A model generated the notes under the pieces. It had not been told where the DNA came from and did no database searches. It saw only the letters and a program-made list of their open reading frames with translations. Both the position numbers and the translations under genes were made by a program. 34,927 bases of DNA from Blautia sp. (GTDB lineage: Bacteria; Bacillota; Clostridia; Lachnospirales; Lachnospiraceae): contig JAFWGA010000009.1 in NCBI GenBank assembly GCA_017515325.1, positions 1 through 34,927 of the forward strand, read 5' to 3'. This document shows positions 7,546 to 16,351 of this stretch, one piece after another (positions within the stretch are counted from its first letter, which is position 1; the number at the start of each line of letters is the position of its first letter).

Positions 7546-9285
7546 TCATGCCTCCTTCTGCGTGGATTCAAACGCATCTTTTTTACAGAGCTGGCTGCAG
7601 ACGCCGCAGCCAACGCACAGGGTGGTGTCTACATGCGCTTTTTTATCCTTCATGGAAATAGAAGGGCATCCGATCTTCATACAGGATTTGCATCCGATAC
7701 ATTTATCTGTATTTACCACAAGCGGTGCTTTATGCTTCACGTATTTGAGCAGGGCACAGGGTCTGCGGGAAATAATCACGGAGGGACCCTCAAAGGCCAG
7801 CTCCTCCTTCAGTACCGAATCACATTCCGCCAGATTGTAGGGATCCACGATGCGAACCCTCTCAATGCCCATAGAATGACAGAGGGACTCCAGGTCGATC
7901 TTTCCTGCCGGTTCTCCCTTGATATTATACCCGGTGGTAGGATTCTGTTGATGTCCCGTCATGCCCGTAATAGAATTATCCAGGATGATGACAGTGGAAT
8001 TCGACTGATTGTAGGCCACATTGGCCAGGCTCGTCATTCCGGAATGGACAAAGGTGGAATCTCCGATCACGGCAACTGTCTTTCCCTCGCTCTCGCTTCC
8101 CAGCATCTTATTGAAGCCGTGAGCTGCTCCGATGGAGGCTCCCATGCACAAAGTAAGGTCTATTGCAGCCAGAGGCTGAGCAGAGCCAAGGGTGTAGCAG
8201 CCGATATCCCCCATCACAATGCATTTATTCTTCTTTAAGGTATAAAACAGCCCTCTGTGGGGACAGCCCGAGCACATCACCGGTGCTCTCAGGGGGATAT
8301 TCTCATCCAGAGACAGGCCCTCACGCACCTCAGCGCCCAAAGCCTTCGCGACGATATTCTGTGAAAACTCTCCGGTCAAAGGAAGAAGGTCTTTTCCGGA
8401 CACGGGAATGCCGAGAGCCCGGATATGATTCTCTATGATGGGATCCAGTTCCTCTACCACAACCAGGCGATCCACCTTTGCGGCAAAATCCTGAATCTTC
8501 TTCACCGGAAGCGGGTTCACAAGTCCCAGCTTCAAGACGCTGACGCTGTCTCCAAAGATTTCCTTGACATACTGATAGGAAGTGGAGGAGGTAACGATAC
8601 CCAGTCCGGTGCCGTTCATCTCCAGCCGGTTAAGCTCTGTCGTCTCTGCAAACTCTGTCAGTGCCTTAGTCCGGGCTTCCACAAAGGGATGGCGCTTTTT
8701 CGCGTTTGCCGGTGTCATAACATATTTCGCGATATCTTTTTGGTACTCCTTCAGGGGAACCGTTCTCTCTCCCGGCTCAACGATAGACTGGGAATGGGAC
8801 ACGCGAGTGCACATTTTCAGAAGTACCGGAGTATCAAACTCCTCGGAAATCTCAAAGGCCGCTTTGGCAAAAGCAAGCGCTTCCGCGGAATCCGACGGTT
8901 CGAGCATGGGAACCTTTGCGGCTATGGCATGATGACGACTGTCCTGCTCATTCTGCGAGGAATGCATGGCCGGGTCATCGGCAACACCGATAACCATTCC
9001 GGCATTGACCCCTGTATAAGACATGGTATAAAGAGGATCGGCCGCCACATTCAGCCCGACATGTTTCATACCACAGAAGGCCCGCCGTCCGGCCAGAGAC
9101 GCGCCAAAGGCTGTCTCCAGGGCCACCTTCTCGTTCGGAGCCCATTCACAGTAAATCTCGTCATATCTGGCCGCCTCTTCGGTAATCTCCGTACTGGGTG
9201 TACCCGGATAACTGGAGACCAGACATACCCCAGCCTCATACAGTCCACGGGCAACTGCCTTGTTGCCCAGCATCAATTGCTTCAT
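7546..9285 (-). CDS. iorA: Indolepyruvate ferredoxin oxidoreductase, alpha subunit
   Basis: 579 residues, within the usual range for IorA. The N-terminal pyrimidine-binding domain begins at residue 1. The TPP/metal domain carries CSGCPHRG (338-345), GDIGCYTLG (359-367) and GDSTFVHSG with a following DNSITGMTG. The C-terminal ferredoxin-like tail binds two [4Fe-4S] clusters: C529, C532, C535, C540 (with the IorA-type longer last gap) and C557, C560, C563, C567. The enzyme is cytosolic and oxygen sensitive, fitting an anaerobe. First gene of the iorA-iorB-paaK-ACT operon. ATG follows GGAGTG. All cofactor residues that can be recognised are present. Confidence 0.95.
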   Translation of the reverse strand: MKQLMLGNKAVARGLYEAGVCLVSSYPGTPSTEITEEAARYDEIYCEWAPNEKVALETAFGASLAGRRAFCGMKHVGLNVAADPLYTMSYTGVNAGMVIGVADDPAMHSSQNEQDSRHHAIAAKVPMLEPSDSAEALAFAKAAFEISEEFDTPVLLKMCTRVSHSQSIVEPGERTVPLKEYQKDIAKYVMTPANAKKRHPFVEARTKALTEFAETTELNRLEMNGTGLGIVTSSTSYQYVKEIFGDSVSVLKLGLVNPLPVKKIQDFAAKVDRLVVVEELDPIIENHIRALGIPVSGKDLLPLTGEFSQNIVAKALGAEVREGLSLDENIPLRAPVMCSGCPHRGLFYTLKKNKCIVMGDIGCYTLGSAQPLAAIDLTLCMGASIGAAHGFNKMLGSESEGKTVAVIGDSTFVHSGMTSLANVAYNQSNSTVIILDNSITGMTGHQQNPTTGYNIKGEPAGKIDLESLCHSMGIERVRIVDPYNLAECDSVLKEELAFEGPSVIISRRPCALLKYVKHKAPLVVNTDKCIGCKSCMKIGCPSISMKDKKAHVDTTLCVGCGVCSQLCKKDAFESTQKEA

Positions 9286-9373
9286 AACAAATCACTCCTC
9301 TACACTCGTATACTCCATCATTTGTGACTGCTCAGTCTTCGTTGTGGCTGGACAGCCCCCCTGAATTTTTCCT

Positions 9374-9402
9374 ATGTTATCACGTGAAAGCATTAAAGTA
9401 AA
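9374..9402 (-). promoter_or_regulatory. Candidate promoter of the ior operon
   Basis: Minus strand TTTACT (9397-9402) and TAACAT (9374-9379) are 17 bp apart, about 90 bp before the iorA start. The hexamers are four and five matches to consensus. No T-box or other riboswitch signature is visible in the leader. Confidence 0.45.
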
Positions 9403-9410
9403 CAATAAAT

Positions 9411-10451
9411 TTATTTTTTTGTTTCGTTGACAGCTTCTTCGATCTTTTCTTCCCCGTCCAGAATGGTGAAGGTCAGTCTGACTTTTTCTTTTTCGAAAGG
9501 AGCCAGACGATGAACCGAACCGTTCTTTTCATGGAAAGGCCTGCCATAGACACTGGAATTGGAGGGCTCCAGGCCGATCACATAATCACCGGAGGCTGTG
9601 GACTTCCATTCCATAAAGTAAGGAAGATTCCCATTCTGATAAGACAGCTTCAATCCCAGTCCAAGTGGACGGTTCACGGCCAGTATGCTTACATTCCCCT
9701 TTTCGTCTGCACTTAGCTCATGGATAAAAACATATTCCGGCTCATTGTCCTTGGGCGGATCCATCCTGTCATAATGAGATTCATGTCCGCGTGCGTCATC
9801 GTCCCTTGCCGTGACCTTTGCTGTCGGGATAAAGAGCTGAAGATTCTCATCCAGAAAGGGATAGCCCAGATTGATATGATACAGCAGCATCATTGGCTCA
9901 TCCCGGTAGGCTTCATTTTCAAACTCATCTGTAACCGTAAAGCTGCTCTCCCCAAATACGGTCTCGATCCGCCGACGCAGAACCAGGTTTTCTCCAAAAA
10001 GAGCAGCCTCCCGCATCTCACCCTGCACGCTCATCACATAAGAATCCCCTTCCCAGCGGGCATCTGCACTAAGATGCTCTGCCGGAGTGGTGCGTATTCT
10101 GCCGTGCATAGGATAATCCGTTCCCTCGATCGTACAGGGGGCGCAGATATTCTCCAGGCCGGCAGTAAAAAAGAAGCCTCCCATGATGCTGCGAATGGCT
10201 TCCTGTCCATTGGTATCATAATGGTTCCTGCCCTGCAGGCCGGGCTTTGAGAGAAAACTCATATTGATTCCCCTGTAGCTCAATCCGCTCACATCCAGGC
10301 ATTTATCCGCCATAATGTCAAGCTCCAAAGGTCCGTTCTTTACCCTGAAAGCCTTGGTTGCGCTGCTTCTACCCTCTAACAACGTAAAAGGCCGGACATA
10401 AGCCAGCTGTTGCATACTGCCTGCATATCTCAGCAGTTCTTCTTTTTTCAT
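9411..10451 (-). CDS. DUF4432 / aldose 1-epimerase-like protein
   Basis: 346 residues from the chosen start. The protein has the beta-sandwich pattern of the galactose mutarotase superfamily, including GLENICAPCTIEGTDYPMHG with a central His, LLYHINLGYPFL, and the late EWK....GDYVIGLEPSNSSVYGR segment typical of DUF4432. Such proteins act on sugar anomers or are uncharacterised sugar-binding enzymes. The start is the ATG at 10451 (MKKEELL) because TTGAGGAGAAAAAG places a ribosome binding site just before it; an in-frame TTG 15 bp upstream would overlap that site. It follows a PfkB kinase, so both probably serve one sugar pathway. The exact substrate is unknown. Confidence 0.8.
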   Translation of the reverse strand: MKKEELLRYAGSMQQLAYVRPFTLLEGRSSATKAFRVKNGPLELDIMADKCLDVSGLSYRGINMSFLSKPGLQGRNHYDTNGQEAIRSIMGGFFFTAGLENICAPCTIEGTDYPMHGRIRTTPAEHLSADARWEGDSYVMSVQGEMREAALFGENLVLRRRIETVFGESSFTVTDEFENEAYRDEPMMLLYHINLGYPFLDENLQLFIPTAKVTARDDDARGHESHYDRMDPPKDNEPEYVFIHELSADEKGNVSILAVNRPLGLGLKLSYQNGNLPYFMEWKSTASGDYVIGLEPSNSSVYGRPFHEKNGSVHRLAPFEKEKVRLTFTILDGEEKIEEAVNETKK

Positions 10452-10547
10452 TCTTTTTCTCCTCAACTCGTTCCTTCAAAAGACAAAGCTTGTGCAGCAA
10501 CAAAATCCGTCTCCATGGGCTCTTGGTCAAATGCCCTTTTCCGCCGA

Positions 10548-10587
10548 CAGGCCGGCAGTCCACCGTCACGCGGGAACTGCCGGCCTG
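10548..10587. repeat. Perfect 12-bp inverted repeat between kinase and epimerase genes
   Basis: CAGGCCGGCAGT (10548-10559) pairs with ACTGCCGGCCTG (10576-10587) around a 16-nt loop. No U-tract follows on either strand, so a transcript-stabilising or processing hairpin is more likely than a terminator. Confidence 0.6.
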
Positions 10588-10628
10588 AACCAATAACCAT
10601 GTCAAATCATGCCTTATGGATGCTTTCC

Positions 10629-11573
10629 TCACTTCCGTGAGGCCAGGACTGCTTCAATATCCTTTCTGGTGGGCAGAGAAGCAATCGCTCCCTTGCTCTG
10701 GACACAGATCGCCCCGGAAACATTTCCGTACTCCATGGCTTTACAGAGGATATCCGCTGTCAGCTCTTCTACCCGGGAAACGCCCTGAATCCGAAGGCTG
10801 GAAAGGAAGCCTCCCCAGAAAGCATCTCCGGCTCCCGTAGCGTCCACCGCTTTGACCTGGATGCCAGGAACACGGAAGTTGTCGCCTTTAAAGAATACCT
10901 GGGCTCCTTCCGAACCGAGAGTCTCCACAATGACGGCGATACTGTTTTTCTCCATGAGGGCAGGCAAAGCAGCCTCTCCCCCCATCATGTCTACCTCTTC
11001 CTCAGAGATTTTCAGAAGATCCACATAAGGTAAAATATCCATCACGGCCTTTGCGCAGGCGCTTGCATCGTCCTTCCACATGACATTGCGGTAGTTGACA
11101 TCGAAGCTTACCAGCTTCCCCTTTTCATGCCCCAGCCTGAGAGCTTTCTGGGTCGCTGAGCATTCCGGCTGAGCGGAAAGGGAACAGGAGCCTGCATGGA
11201 CGATCACGCTGTCCTGGATATCCTCCTCCTTTACATCTTCCTCTGAGAGAAACATATCCGCCCCTGGCTTACGGGCAAAAGTGAACATTCGTTCTCCGTT
11301 GGCCGCCAGACTGACAAAGGCCATGGTCGTGATCGCTTCGTCACACAGCTCCTCGCATGCCGGTCTGACCTGATTCTCTTTAAGCGTCTCAAGCAGAAAA
11401 CGACCAAAATCGTCATTTCCCACTTTGCAGCACATGGTCGCAGCCAGTTCGTTTTTTGCCACTGCGATGGCAACATTGGCTGGCGCTCCACCTGCGTTAC
11501 GGATGTAGCTGGCTGCTTCCTTCCCGGGTATAAAATCGATAACCATTTCTCCTAAGGAATACAGATCTGTCAT
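10629..11573 (-). CDS. PfkB-family carbohydrate kinase (fructokinase-like)
   Basis: 314 residues from the chosen ATG. Ribokinase-fold sugar kinase transferring phosphate from ATP. First signature GGAPANVAIAVAK (28-40), second signature DATGAGDAFWGGF (244-256) with the anion hole and catalytic Asp (D250). The N-terminal SLGEMVIDFIP and NYRNVMW segment are most like fructokinases, but 2-keto-3-deoxygluconate or other ketose kinases cannot be excluded. The start at 11573 is chosen over upstream in-frame codons because GGAGG lies 9 bp before it and homology-like sequence begins there. An epimerase-like gene follows about 180 bp downstream. Confidence 0.87.
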   Translation of the reverse strand: MTDLYSLGEMVIDFIPGKEAASYIRNAGGAPANVAIAVAKNELAATMCCKVGNDDFGRFLLETLKENQVRPACEELCDEAITTMAFVSLAANGERMFTFARKPGADMFLSEEDVKEEDIQDSVIVHAGSCSLSAQPECSATQKALRLGHEKGKLVSFDVNYRNVMWKDDASACAKAVMDILPYVDLLKISEEEVDMMGGEAALPALMEKNSIAVIVETLGSEGAQVFFKGDNFRVPGIQVKAVDATGAGDAFWGGFLSSLRIQGVSRVEELTADILCKAMEYGNVSGAICVQSKGAIASLPTRKDIEAVLASRK

Positions 11574-12123
11574 TACTTCGTCCTCCATTCTGCAGTATAT
11601 CCTGTTTGTAACCGTTCCGCCACCGGATCCTTTGCGGTTACTCCCGTTCAATGTTGCGGCAGCAGCTCAAAGACAGCTTTGAGTCCCAGGCTTTTGATGA
11701 GCTGTGACGGCTGCGGCATTGCTGCTTTTGCCTATATTATACGCTTATAAAGATACACCCAACACTCCTTGTTTTCAAGTCCTCTCCTGATGTGATACCA
11801 ATGTTTTTTGTATATTCAGTTTACTAAATGGCCATTACAATCTTTGCCATTTTGTTTCATTCTGGTTTTCTATGCCTTTTTTACGTATGATTCTCTTTTC
11901 CAGAGCTGCTTTTCCTTCCATTCACGACAAAAACAACCTGTCCAATACGAAATTACCCTGTCATTGATGTGAAATGATTTATTATAATCCCTGCTTACTT
12001 TTTAAATTCTACAGATCAGAACTTTGGAAAAAATTAATCCGCACTTATGAACTTTGTAACATTTATCCATTATAGTAGAGACCGATCAATACCAAAATAT
12101 TTTATCCCGAAAGGAAATGAATT
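11574..12123. other. Divergent intergenic region
   Basis: 550 bp between the leftward kinase and the rightward L,D-transpeptidase. It holds a perfect 7-bp hairpin with tetraloop ACAG (CTCAAAG 11667-11673, CTTTGAG 11678-11684) in the kinase leader, a TATAAT on the minus strand (11736-11741) without a good -35, and a TATAGT on the plus strand (12071-12076) that may serve the transpeptidase. The rest is A/T-rich and shows no gene. Confidence 0.45.
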
Positions 12124-12909
12124 ATGAAAAGCGTAAAGAAACTGTTGATCAGTGGAGTATTGGCATCCTTTGTTTTGACCGCGTGTGTTTCCGCTGAAGA
12201 AATGACCCACTGGGCTCTTCTGCGCGATGACACCGGTGAAGCGATCGCTTCCATTAATGAAGGAGAAGAGGTGGAGGTTCTCGGTATCAATGAAGCTGAT
12301 GCTTCCCGCACCGATATTTACTATCCCGCCGGAGATCTGTACGGAAGTGTATCCTCTGTCTACATTTACGGTGGTTCTGATTACGAGTATGAACATCCCA
12401 CGGAATACGGCGTAGACACTGAGTATGAATATTACGAGGAATACGAGTCAGAAGATGGATATTCCGAAGATAAAGAAGAGTACCAAGAGGAAGCCTATAT
12501 CTCTGATGCTGCCGTTGATACCAGCAATGTCTGGGTCGATATCGATATCGCCTCCCAGGTCATCACTGTCAACCAGGGAGACGAAATCCTCCTCAGCGCT
12601 AATTGTGTTACCGGAACAGCCGGCGTAAGCGATACGCCAACCGGCACCTTCAGTATCCTCTTCAAGGAGATCTATTCCAACCTTAGCGGTACGGATCTTT
12701 CCGGTCAGTATTATTCCCGCGATGTCAACTACTGGATGGCCGTCACTGAGTGGGGTGTTGGCATTCACGACGCTCCCTGGCGTGACGGTGCCTTTGGCGG
12801 AGACATCTATACCTATGACGGCTCACTTGGCTGCATCAATGTAGATTCCTACGTAGCTGAGGCAATTTACGGTATGGTTGAGGAAGGCACTCCGGTTTAC
12901 ATCCATTGA
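12124..12909 (+). CDS. L,D-transpeptidase (YkuD) lipoprotein with SH3-like domain
   Basis: 261 residues. The signal sequence ends in the lipobox LTAC (18-21), so it is probably a lipoprotein on the outer face of the membrane; signal peptidase I cleavage after VSA is an alternative. Residues 26-82 look like a bacterial SH3 domain. A very Glu/Tyr-rich linker covers about 86-124. The YkuD domain (about 135-261) contains the catalytic His in GIHDAPWR (H215) and SLGCINV (S234, nucleophile C237). L,D-transpeptidases form 3-3 peptidoglycan crosslinks or attach proteins to the wall. The start has AAAGGAAA upstream. Monocistronic, ended by a strong terminator. Confidence 0.9.
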   Translation: MKSVKKLLISGVLASFVLTACVSAEEMTHWALLRDDTGEAIASINEGEEVEVLGINEADASRTDIYYPAGDLYGSVSSVYIYGGSDYEYEHPTEYGVDTEYEYYEEYESEDGYSEDKEEYQEEAYISDAAVDTSNVWVDIDIASQVITVNQGDEILLSANCVTGTAGVSDTPTGTFSILFKEIYSNLSGTDLSGQYYSRDVNYWMAVTEWGVGIHDAPWRDGAFGGDIYTYDGSLGCINVDSYVAEAIYGMVEEGTPVYIH

Positions 12910-12947
12910 TTCCCGCCTGCGCATTTTGTTGCATATGTTTTTTATTT

Positions 12948-12982
12948 CCCGGTATCCCGTCTCAAGGGATACCGGGTTTTTT
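12948..12982 (+). terminator. Terminator after the L,D-transpeptidase
   Basis: CCCGGTATCCC (12948-12958) pairs perfectly with GGGATACCGGG (12966-12976) and is followed by TTTTTT. It lies 43 bp before the next rightward gene, which therefore depends on read-through or an unseen promoter. Confidence 0.92.
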
Positions 12983-13025
12983 CATATCATGGCCTGCCAG
13001 CCAAAAGTGAAAGGAGAATACGTGC

Positions 13026-14081
13026 ATGGCAGAAATATACGGAACCTTTGGCCCTTCCTGCTGCAGTCAAAATGTCCTGGAGGCCATGCTGCGGGAGGGA
13101 CTTACCGGTATGCGGCTGAACCTCAGCCATGCTTCCCTTCTGGACAGCCTTCCCTTTATCGACAATTATAAAAAAGCCTGTGAAAAGGTAAAAAAACCCA
13201 TGGAACTGATGATCGATCTTCATGGACCTGAACAGAGGATTGGGCAATTAGCAAAGGAGCTTACCCTCTCCCCCGGCGATACGCTGGTTCTGTCCGGCCC
13301 CGACAACAGCAAAGCTCCTGGGACTCTTGTCGTTCCAGCGGCTATTCTGACAGCCTGTGAGCCCGGGGACCGGTTGATCATCCATGACGGAGCTGTAGAG
13401 CTTGAAGCAGTAGAAAGACTGAACCCGGCAGGTTCAGAAAAAAATCCGCAGCGCTTTTGTTGTCGGGTCCTACGAGGAGATACCATTTCCGGCCAGCAAT
13501 CGATTCAGATCGAGGGCAAGGAGGTCTATGGGGACGTTGTCACCCAGGCTGATCTGGAAAACCTTAATCTGGCAAAGGAGATGGGAGTCACCTCCGTCAT
13601 GCAGCCCTTTGTGAGGGGAGCCGAGGATCTCAGGACGCTTCGCAGTGTTCTTGAGAAGCGGAAGCTGAAGCTGCGTATTTTTGCCAAGATTGAGTCTTTG
13701 ACAGGGCTGGCCAATCTGGAGACCATCATCCCCTTTGCTGATGTGATTGTCATCGCCAGAGGGGATTTGGGTAACGCCATGCCGCTGTGGGAGCTGCCCC
13801 GGGCGCAAAAGAAAATTGCCAGAAGCTGCCAGGAGGCCGGAAAGCCTTTTTTGACTGTGACGCAGCTTCTGGCTTCTATGACACAGAATGCCTCTCCTAC
13901 CCGGGCTGAGGTCTCTGATATTTTTAATGCCATTCTGGACGGAGCCTCAGCGGTAATGGTGACAGGGGAAACAGCTGTGGGAAGATATCCGGTTGAAGTC
14001 ATACGCTATCTGGCCAAAACGGTGGAAACGGCAGAGGACTATGCCGCTGACCTCAGTCAAGGCACATATCGTACCGAATAG
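13026..14081 (+). CDS. Short pyruvate-kinase-like protein lacking the C-terminal domain
   Basis: 351 residues against about 470-590 for ordinary pyruvate kinases. The A-domain barrel and inserted B domain (about 70-165) are present: GMRLNLSHAS (28-37), AKIESLTGLANLE (220-232, Lys221 and Glu223), IARGDLGNAMPLWELPRAQK (244-263), VTQLLASM with Thr279, and SPTRAEVSDIFNAILDGASA. The sequence stops after the last barrel helix, so the C-terminal allosteric domain is absent. The K+/substrate segment, normally DTKGPEIR, reads DLHGPEQR (64-71). Catalytic Lys, Glu, Asp and Thr remain, so activity is plausible, but substrate or regulation may differ. ATG follows AAGGAG. It could be a phosphoenolpyruvate-utilising paralogue rather than the main glycolytic enzyme. 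Confidence 0.85.
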   Translation: MAEIYGTFGPSCCSQNVLEAMLREGLTGMRLNLSHASLLDSLPFIDNYKKACEKVKKPMELMIDLHGPEQRIGQLAKELTLSPGDTLVLSGPDNSKAPGTLVVPAAILTACEPGDRLIIHDGAVELEAVERLNPAGSEKNPQRFCCRVLRGDTISGQQSIQIEGKEVYGDVVTQADLENLNLAKEMGVTSVMQPFVRGAEDLRTLRSVLEKRKLKLRIFAKIESLTGLANLETIIPFADVIVIARGDLGNAMPLWELPRAQKKIARSCQEAGKPFLTVTQLLASMTQNASPTRAEVSDIFNAILDGASAVMVTGETAVGRYPVEVIRYLAKTVETAEDYAADLSQGTYRTE

Positions 14082-14083
14082 TT

Positions 14084-14121
14084 ACCAAGCCTGTGAAGAG
14101 ACAGCTTAAGACTTGGTTTCT
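14084..14121 (+). terminator. Weak terminator after the pyruvate-kinase-like gene
   Basis: ACCAAG (14084-14089) pairs with CTTGGT (14112-14117), with an inner CTGT/ACAG stem, followed by TTCTT. It is short and the U-tract is interrupted. It lies between two convergent genes. Confidence 0.4.
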
Positions 14122-14130
14122 TGAAAGCGG

Positions 14131-16212
14131 TCAGAAGAAATTTTCCAACCGGTGAGCACTATCATAGAGACAGTTGTACTCAAGGATGGCATATTCCATC
14201 AGATCCTGATAGTAAGGAGATCCGGTATCCTTGTTTTCATAGAAGACACCGTCGCTGCCCCAGTATCCGACGGTGTTGATGACCGGAATCTTTTCGGAGA
14301 GTTCGAGGAGATATTTCTGATAGCCAGTCATTCTCAAGCCTGTTTCCTTCATTAGTACAGCCTGGAGATAATTCATACTGGTAATATCCTGCTTTGGTTC
14401 TTGCCGCGACGCCTGGCCTTCCTGCATTGCATTCGTCCAGATGAGATAGGGAACCTGATAGAGAGCCATGGCTGCCTGGGCATTGCTCTGATAGTCTTCT
14501 CCCATGATCTCTTTGTAGAATTTTCCAGGCAGTTTGGGCTGATGGTCTCCGATCAGAAGGATGACGGTAGGTTCTTCTATTCCCTCATAGTACTCGATCA
14601 GACTGCGGATGGCATCGTCCGTGTATTTTACCAGAGTCAGATACTGTCCCAGTTCCTTATAGGTTTTGGAAAGACCGGTGGCTTGTATTTTGACGGAAAA
14701 ATTGTCATAATCCAGGTCGTAGGAGGAGTGGTTCTGGACGGTAAGGTTATAGAGATACCAGGGCCCGGATTGAGTCTGTGCTTCTGTCTCATAAATCCTG
14801 GTCAGGTTTTTGAAATCGCTGGCGTCGCTGGGGAATTTCCGGATCATGTCAAGCTTCTCGGGCAGGTTGTCTCTGCTGTAGAAGGTCTCAAAGCCCAGGA
14901 GAGGATATACCTTGTCCCGCCGGTAATTGGCCGGATTGAAGGGATGCAGGGCGCTGATCCCGGTGTAGCCCAGCTCCTTCATCCGGCTTGCCATAGAGGG
15001 AAGCTCTGCCCTGATATAAAGCTGGAAGGGAACAGACGCAGAGGGAAGAAAAGCCATGGAATGGCCGGTGAGGAACTCAAATTCGCTGTTTGCGGTCATT
15101 CCTCCCAGGGTTGAGGCATATACAGTCCCGGAGGGATATTTCTCTTCCAGGCTGTGGAAATAAGGCATGGGATCCTCTGACGTCTCGAAGTCCCCCAGCT
15201 TCCTGATATCCGCAAAGGCCTCCAGCATGACCACGATCACATTCGGCTCTTCCTTCGCCTGCTCCAGACCGGGCTCTGGCATGGTGTCCGTGCTGTATTC
15301 TGCCGCTATGGTTTTTGCCGTTTCAGGCGAATAACCCTTTGGCCTTTCAGGCTTCGCTTCCCTGACAGACCGGGCCAAGGTAGCGGCTGTACCGTACTTC
15401 CGATAGGATCTCATAGTATTAAAATAGCTGATATCCACACCGTAATCCGAAAGAAAAGGACTCAGTATCATTACCTTTGTGCCTGCCGTAAAGAGAAGCA
15501 AACCGATCACAGCAGCAGCCACATGGCCTTGGGGTGAAGAAAAGAGTCTGCCGTCAGGCATCTTCGTCACAATCACCATAAAGATCACCAGCAGCGTTAT
15601 CCCCAAAAAAGGTCTGAAGCCCAGTCTGAGCTGATAGCCCGGCGCCACATCCAGTGCCGTTCCCCAGGCTGCCAGATCCGCCGCAGACAGGGCGTTTCCG
15701 CGGAAATCCGCCACGTACAGGTTCAGAATACTAAAGGCAGTGCACAGCAGCTCTGCCATGGCCGGTCCCCAGACAAGGCTGTTTGTCAATCCAGTAAAGA
15801 GCAAAACCAGCAGCAGGATAAGAAGAAGGTTGATCAAAGCCCACTTCATATGAAGAGCCGGCACACCGATCAGATTCTCCAGTCTGGAATACTCTTGGGC
15901 AGGTGTTGTTGTTACCACCTCCATATTCAGAAAAATATAGAAGGGCGAAAGGATAAAAAATGTCCATGACAGAATCCGGCCAGCCTTATCGGAAAAGGAA
16001 AAGCTGTGGAAAATAAGGATATAGGCCACCAGCCACAGAATAACGATCTGCAGAACATGGCTCATCATAATACTGCCGGACTCCTGATGGAAAAATATCT
16101 CTTGCCCGTTTCTCAGGCAAAGAACAAGAAGAACCAGAGCCAGGATTTGCCAGAAGGCCGAGATATAATATCTTCTTTTTTCTTCCTTCTTTTTATCATT
16201 TTTATTCATCAT
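14131..16212 (-). CDS. LTA synthase family protein (membrane sulfatase-fold phosphotransferase)
   Basis: 693 residues. An N-terminal block of membrane helices (about five, residues 17-252) is followed by an extracellular sulfatase-fold domain. PNVIVVMLEAFAD supplies metal ligand Glu331, GGMTANSEFE the nucleophile Thr373, and LLIGDHQP Asp556/His557, matching the LtaS pattern. Enzymes of this family move glycerol phosphate from phosphatidylglycerol to lipoteichoic acid or glycolipid, or modify other envelope glycans. The active-site set is complete. Which glycopolymer is made cannot be told here. It is longer at the C-terminus than minimal LtaS. ATG at 16212; a second ATG follows immediately. 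Confidence 0.9.
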   Translation of the reverse strand: MMNKNDKKKEEKRRYYISAFWQILALVLLVLCLRNGQEIFFHQESGSIMMSHVLQIVILWLVAYILIFHSFSFSDKAGRILSWTFFILSPFYIFLNMEVVTTTPAQEYSRLENLIGVPALHMKWALINLLLILLLVLLFTGLTNSLVWGPAMAELLCTAFSILNLYVADFRGNALSAADLAAWGTALDVAPGYQLRLGFRPFLGITLLVIFMVIVTKMPDGRLFSSPQGHVAAAVIGLLLFTAGTKVMILSPFLSDYGVDISYFNTMRSYRKYGTAATLARSVREAKPERPKGYSPETAKTIAAEYSTDTMPEPGLEQAKEEPNVIVVMLEAFADIRKLGDFETSEDPMPYFHSLEEKYPSGTVYASTLGGMTANSEFEFLTGHSMAFLPSASVPFQLYIRAELPSMASRMKELGYTGISALHPFNPANYRRDKVYPLLGFETFYSRDNLPEKLDMIRKFPSDASDFKNLTRIYETEAQTQSGPWYLYNLTVQNHSSYDLDYDNFSVKIQATGLSKTYKELGQYLTLVKYTDDAIRSLIEYYEGIEEPTVILLIGDHQPKLPGKFYKEIMGEDYQSNAQAAMALYQVPYLIWTNAMQEGQASRQEPKQDITSMNYLQAVLMKETGLRMTGYQKYLLELSEKIPVINTVGYWGSDGVFYENKDTGSPYYQDLMEYAILEYNCLYDSAHRLENFF

Positions 16213-16275
16213 AACACTAAGCCTCTTTTATCACGGAATAAGGCAGAGGGAACACAGATCCGCCTCTACCCACGA

Positions 16276-16317
16276 CGGCGGGCTGCCGATCACCATAAGG
16301 TGACCGGCAGCCCGCCG
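16276..16317. repeat. Long hairpin between deoD and the LTA synthase gene
   Basis: Arms 16276-16294 and 16299-16317 are complementary over 19 bp with one mismatch and an ATAA loop. A T-rich run follows on the plus strand; on the minus strand, the direction of both neighbours, there is none. It may act as a poorly canonical terminator or a transcript-end hairpin for deoD. Confidence 0.6.
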
Positions 16318-16351
16318 GTATTTCTCTTTTTACCGCGTCACTCTGCCCTGA

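Noticed and set aside
8425-9327. Plus-strand open frame of 300 codons
   Set aside because: Antisense to iorA, which has all cofactor motifs.
9286-9373. Possible T-box or aromatic amino acid riboswitch before iorA
   Set aside because: The T-box GGTGG-type bulge sequence and a terminator/antiterminator pair are not present; only tiny palindromes are seen.
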